NCBI RefSeq assembly: GCF_016864375.1
Contig: NZ_CP069354.1
Coordinates: forward strand, 3,259,501-3,323,500
Length of the DNA: 64,000 nt
Reading direction: 5' to 3'
From: Microvirga sp. VF16
Lineage (GTDB): Bacteria; Pseudomonadota; Alphaproteobacteria; Rhizobiales; Beijerinckiaceae
Shown: one piece after another, positions 61,004-64,000 of the stretch
Position numbering within the stretch: the first letter of the stretch is position 1
How the letters are laid out: each line of letters starts with the position of its first letter
Program-made: the position numbers and the translations under genes
Notes under the pieces: generated by a model
What the model was told of the DNA's origin: nothing
The model's input: the letters and a program-made list of their open reading frames with translations, nothing else
The model's database searches: none

Positions 61004-61383
61004 GGAAGTCCTTACGGGTACCAATTCGGGCTCGCCACGCGGCCTCGTTGGTGACTGCCCTCTCCTTGATCCTCCACATCGGCCTGATGGCCTTCGGGAC
61101 AGCGCCGAGACCGACTATCATCCGCAATGCCGCGGCGCAGAATCTGCATCATGCCGATGATGCGAAACTGTCCCATTCAAGCGATCCGAAGAAGACTGAG
61201 AAACACCCCCAGGTCTGCTGCATCCTGAGCTACCTTCAGGGATTGCCTCCGCCAGACGGGGGCTGGTTCCTGCCGCATCCGATCTCGGCCATCCTGACTT
61301 TCAAGGAGAGCTCCGCGCCTGCGCTGATCCAGTTCTCCCTTCCCTATCCTGTCGGTGCCCGGGCGCCACCGATACTGGCCTGA
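61000..61383 (+). CDS. DUF2946-like small exported protein
   Basis: A 127-aa protein with an N-terminal hydrophobic stretch ('ASLVTALSLILHIGLMAFG') and a His/Cys-containing middle ('NLHHADDAKLSH', 'HPQVCCILSYLQGLPPPDG'). The layout is that of DUF2946 proteins found beside copper genes, but the match is loose. Its ATG overlaps the preceding stop, so it belongs to the same operon. Confidence 0.6.
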   Translation: MRKSLRVPIRARHAASLVTALSLILHIGLMAFGTAPRPTIIRNAAAQNLHHADDAKLSHSSDPKKTEKHPQVCCILSYLQGLPPPDGGWFLPHPISAILTFKESSAPALIQFSLPYPVGARAPPILA

Positions 61384-61423
61384 TCTCAACTCATGATCAA
61401 TCTCCAGCAGACAGGACAAAACT

Positions 61424-61963
61424 ATGATGACGATCCTTTCCCGCGGGGTGCTCGCCGCTTCCGCACTGATCTCGCTCGCCTATGGAGCCCAAGCCCATAC
61501 GACCCTTGAAAGCCAGCAAGCCCCTGTCGCATCCACCTACAAGGCGGTGCTGCGCGTCGGCCACGGCTGCGAAGGTTCGCCGACATTGAAACTGCGCATC
61601 CGCATTCCGGATGGCGTGATCAACGTCAAGCCGATGCCCAAGGCTGACTGGACGATAGAGACTGTTCAGACGCACTATGGCAAGACTTTCGATTACCACG
61701 GCACGGCAGTGTCCGAAGGCGTGCGGGAGATCGTTTGGACAGGAAAGCTGCTCGATGAATACTACGACGAGTTCGTCTTCCGCGCCTACCTGACGGACAG
61801 CCTCCAGCCGAACACCATGCTCTACATCCCCACCGTTCAGGAATGCGAAGGCGGCAAGGCCGATCGTTGGATTGAAGTGCCGACTGAGGGTAAGAGCGCC
61901 GATGACTACGAGTATCCCGCTCCGGGACTAAAACTTCTGCCGGCAAAGACAAGCGCGCACTGA
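61424..61963 (+). CDS. YcnI/DUF1775 copper-binding protein
   Basis: A 179-aa protein with a signal peptide ending 'YGAQA' that leaves an N-terminal His ('HTTLESQQAPV'), the copper-binding residue of YcnI proteins. Domain signature: 'YKAVLRVGHGCEGSPTLKLR', 'IRIPDGVINVKPMPKADWTI', 'EYYDEFVFRAYLTDSL'. Periplasmic copper carrier, by family. Confidence 0.92.
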   Translation: MMTILSRGVLAASALISLAYGAQAHTTLESQQAPVASTYKAVLRVGHGCEGSPTLKLRIRIPDGVINVKPMPKADWTIETVQTHYGKTFDYHGTAVSEGVREIVWTGKLLDEYYDEFVFRAYLTDSLQPNTMLYIPTVQECEGGKADRWIEVPTEGKSADDYEYPAPGLKLLPAKTSAH

Positions 61964-62006
61964 CAGATAAGGAGAAAGGGGGCCGCGATGCGGCCCCCCT
62001 GAAGTC

Positions 62007-63602
62007 ATGATTCGTGTCGTCGTCAGCTTGATATCCCTGGTGTTCGTGGGATTCTGCGGCTGCAATTCCGCCCTCGCGCATGCAGCCCTGATCGAGTCCC
62101 ATCCCTATGACGGTGCCATTGTCGAACTCGCGCCATCGAGCGTTCGGCTGCGCTTCAATGAACCCGTGTCGCCTTTGGCCATCAGTCTGACCGACGCTAA
62201 AGGGAACGTGCACCGCGGTCTGGCGTCCTCTGCGCACAACGAAGTGCTTGAGGTCGCGATGCCTTCCGACCTGCCTCAGGGCAGTCAAATCCTAAGCTAC
62301 CGTGTGACTTCAGGCGATGGTCACCCCATCGGCGGATTGATCGTGTTCTCGATCGGCGTCTCAACCAAATCGGGTCTCACTCCCGAGATGGAAGGCAGTG
62401 TGGGAGTGCACCGCACCCTTTGGCTGACGCGGATGGCTTTGTATTTGGGACTGTTCGTCGGCGCGGGAGGTGTGTTCTTCCAGGCTTGGCTGGCTCCGAT
62501 CTCGACAAGCGGAAGGAAGCGTGTGCTTGCTGGCCTCCTTGTCATGGGCCTCCTTGCTGCCATCACGTCGTTGGGCCTTCACGGGCTCGATGTATTGGGG
62601 CTGCCTCTAGCAGGCCTGAGAGCATATGCCGGGTGGGCTGCCGGATGGCAGACATCTTTCGGGTCAACAGTGGCGGCCGGAATGACAGCCCTCTTCATCG
62701 CATGGATTGGCCTGCACGGATCCACAAGATGGCGGCGGGCATGCAGTCTTGCGGCCATGATCGGAGTCGGTCTGTCCCTGACATTGAGCGGTCACGCTAG
62801 CACGGCGGCCCCGCAATGGCTGACACGTTCCGCCGTCTTTCTCCATTCGGTCGGCGTGGCCTATTGGGTCGGCGCCTTGATCCCTTTGCTCTGGACAGTC
62901 CGACAGGCGAATGCGCAGGCCCTTGCCGCTGTCCGTCGGTTCTCGATCGGCGCCGTCGTTGCGGTCGCAATCCTGACGCTGGCCGGTCTCCTGCTGGCCG
63001 CAATCCAGGTGGCCGATCCCGCGAACCTGACGAGTTCCGCCTACGGGCGCGTTCTGATCGCCAAGACGCTGATCGTTGCAGCGCTCATCGGTCTGGCTGC
63101 TCTGAACCGCCTTCGGCTCACGCCCACATTGGTTGTCCCAAGCAACTCCGGCGGCGCATGGCTCGTTCGTTCTATCGCGACCGAAATCGTCCTGGTATTT
63201 GCTGTGCTGGCGCTGGTCGGCCTTTGGCGGTTCACGCCACCGCCGCGGGCGGTGGCGGTCGCCTCAGAGACAACCGCATCAGCCAGCACTCATCTCCATT
63301 CACCGCGCCTCATGGCACAGGTGACGCTCTCTCCTGGACGGGCAGGAGCCGTGCAGGCGAGGATCGTCATTGCTTCCGGAAACGCCGAAAAAATCGCGCC
63401 CAAGGAAGTGTCCCTGATCTTGATGAAACCGGATGACGGGATCGAACCGATCAAACGTCGGGCCCGCAAGGCAGAGCACGATGGATGGGAGATCGATGCC
63501 TTGGTTCTGGCCCCAGCGGGCGTTTGGCAAACCAAGGTGGAGATCCTCATAGACGACTTCGAAAAGGCAAGCCTCGAGGGAAAGATCGTGGTTAGGCCGT
63601 AG
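62007..63602 (+). CDS. CopC-CopD fusion copper protein with C-terminal FixH-like domain
   Basis: A 531-aa protein. After the signal ('FCGCNSALA') comes CopC with its N-terminal His ('HAALIESHPYDGAIVELAPS') and second His in 'VTSGDGHPIGGLIVFSIG'. Residues about 130-410 are the eight-span CopD domain ('WLTRMALYLGLFVGAGGVFF', 'SAVFLHSVGVAYWVGALIPL', 'SSAYGRVLIAKTLIVAALIG'). The last 100 residues are a periplasmic beta-domain ('VTLSPGRAGAVQARIVIASG', 'DGWEIDALVLAPAGVWQTKV'), as in YcnJ-type copper importers. It probably imports copper. Confidence 0.92.
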   Translation: MIRVVVSLISLVFVGFCGCNSALAHAALIESHPYDGAIVELAPSSVRLRFNEPVSPLAISLTDAKGNVHRGLASSAHNEVLEVAMPSDLPQGSQILSYRVTSGDGHPIGGLIVFSIGVSTKSGLTPEMEGSVGVHRTLWLTRMALYLGLFVGAGGVFFQAWLAPISTSGRKRVLAGLLVMGLLAAITSLGLHGLDVLGLPLAGLRAYAGWAAGWQTSFGSTVAAGMTALFIAWIGLHGSTRWRRACSLAAMIGVGLSLTLSGHASTAAPQWLTRSAVFLHSVGVAYWVGALIPLLWTVRQANAQALAAVRRFSIGAVVAVAILTLAGLLLAAIQVADPANLTSSAYGRVLIAKTLIVAALIGLAALNRLRLTPTLVVPSNSGGAWLVRSIATEIVLVFAVLALVGLWRFTPPPRAVAVASETTASASTHLHSPRLMAQVTLSPGRAGAVQARIVIASGNAEKIAPKEVSLILMKPDDGIEPIKRRARKAEHDGWEIDALVLAPAGVWQTKVEILIDDFEKASLEGKIVVRP

Positions 63603-63615
63603 TAAGCGGTAGCAC

Positions 63616-64000
63616 TCAACCCTCACCCCGCCGCAGTTCCGGGAGATCGGCCCGCAACCAAGCTAAGCGAATGATGGCGCGTCCAGCCAGTGCCTGCACC
63701 CGCGCCAGCGCTTCCTCGTTCCGCAGGGCGTCGCCGGCTTCGAGGTAGAGGTCGGTGAGAAGCTCGGCCAAGGACACAGGATCGTCCGGAGGAGTCCCTC
63801 GGCCCAGGTTCCCTGGCAGAGCAATGGGAAATTGATCAAGCTCCTGCGCATGACGCCTTGCCTCGTCGGCGAAGCCCTTAACGCGCGCGCTGTCCTGAGG
63901 GGCTACTCTGGTCGCGAGAGGGGCGAGCAGATCGGCGAGGTGCCGCTCCAGAGCGGCGAGGTCTTTCCCAGTTGTCCCGTCTGCGGGACCGGCTCTCAAT
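63616..64000 (-). CDS. Hypothetical protein, 5' end beyond the window
   Basis: A minus-strand frame open to the right edge: 'LERHLADLLAPLATRVAPQD', 'SARVKGFADEARRHAQELDQ', 'LTDLYLEAGDALRNEEALAR', 'VQALAGRAIIRLAWLRADLP'. All-helical and charged. No family recognised. Convergent with the copC-copD gene. Confidence 0.6.
   Translation of the reverse strand, partial: LRAGPADGTTGKDLAALERHLADLLAPLATRVAPQDSARVKGFADEARRHAQELDQFPIALPGNLGRGTPPDDPVSLAELLTDLYLEAGDALRNEEALARVQALAGRAIIRLAWLRADLPELRRGEG

Noticed and set aside
1..64000. Search by eye for CRISPR arrays, tRNA genes, rRNA genes and intact insertion sequences
   Set aside because: No regularly spaced direct repeats, no cloverleaf-like segment with a T-loop, no rRNA-like sequence and no complete transposase were seen; short tRNAs cannot be fully excluded without a covariance-model search.

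Overview
The window is GC-rich chromosomal-type DNA from an alphaproteobacterium. The gene families (DUF1236, DUF6894, Tad pilus locus, NnrR/NnrS/NnrU-type denitrification genes) point to Hyphomicrobiales, and my best guess is a Methylobacteriaceae member such as Microvirga. That placement is inferred from gene content only. No rRNA, tRNA, CRISPR array or intact insertion sequence was recognised.

Layout. (1) 1-6827, minus strand: an operon with a CapA-type protein followed by a complete oligopeptide/dipeptide ABC transporter (two ATPases, two permeases, and a solute-binding protein cut by the window edge). (2) 6828-25700: a patchwork of small accessory genes: an Ala/Gly-repeat protein, a DUF4239 membrane protein, a nine-repeat ELW-like protein, a SARP/TolB/TPR regulator divergent from a methyltransferase, GNAT, USP, CsbD, DUF1236 and RTX proteins, and a DUF1190-like protein. 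Between them lie decayed remnants of an adenylate cyclase, an arylsulfatase, a patatin phospholipase and a GntP permease, so this part looks like an eroding accessory region. (3) 25719-43532: a tad/cpa Flp-pilus locus in several divergent units (secretin, TPR lipoprotein, Flp pilin, prepilin peptidase, CpaB, CpaE, two TadE-like pseudopilins, CpaF, TadB, TadC, TadG-like), followed by a LuxR-type response regulator plus hybrid histidine kinase, a second LuxR regulator whose phosphoacceptor Asp is Glu, and a PilZ protein. Three tad promoter regions share a palindromic motif. (4) 44148-63602: a denitrification and copper region: nnrS, ccoG, pseudoazurin, nnrR, DUF1858, DUF59, DUF2249, nnrU (frameshifted), norEF, norCBQD, hemN (frameshifted), nirK, then a second NnrS-like membrane protein, a DUF2946-like protein, a YcnI/DUF1775 protein and a CopC-CopD fusion. 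Seven FNR/NnrR-type dyads lie in front of these units. (5) 63616-64000: a gene running off the right edge.

How it works together. NirK (nitrite to NO) and NorCB (NO to N2O) form the catalytic core. Pseudoazurin is the likely electron donor to NirK. NorQ/NorD/NorE/NorF mature or support NorCB, HemN supplies heme without oxygen, NnrR senses NO/low oxygen, and CcoG plus the CopC/YcnI module probably handle copper. No nitrate reductase (nar/nap) or N2O reductase (nos) genes are present in this window. Four copies of an interspersed palindromic repeat (near 7.9, 9.2, 48.7 and 59.3 kb) sit in intergenic DNA.
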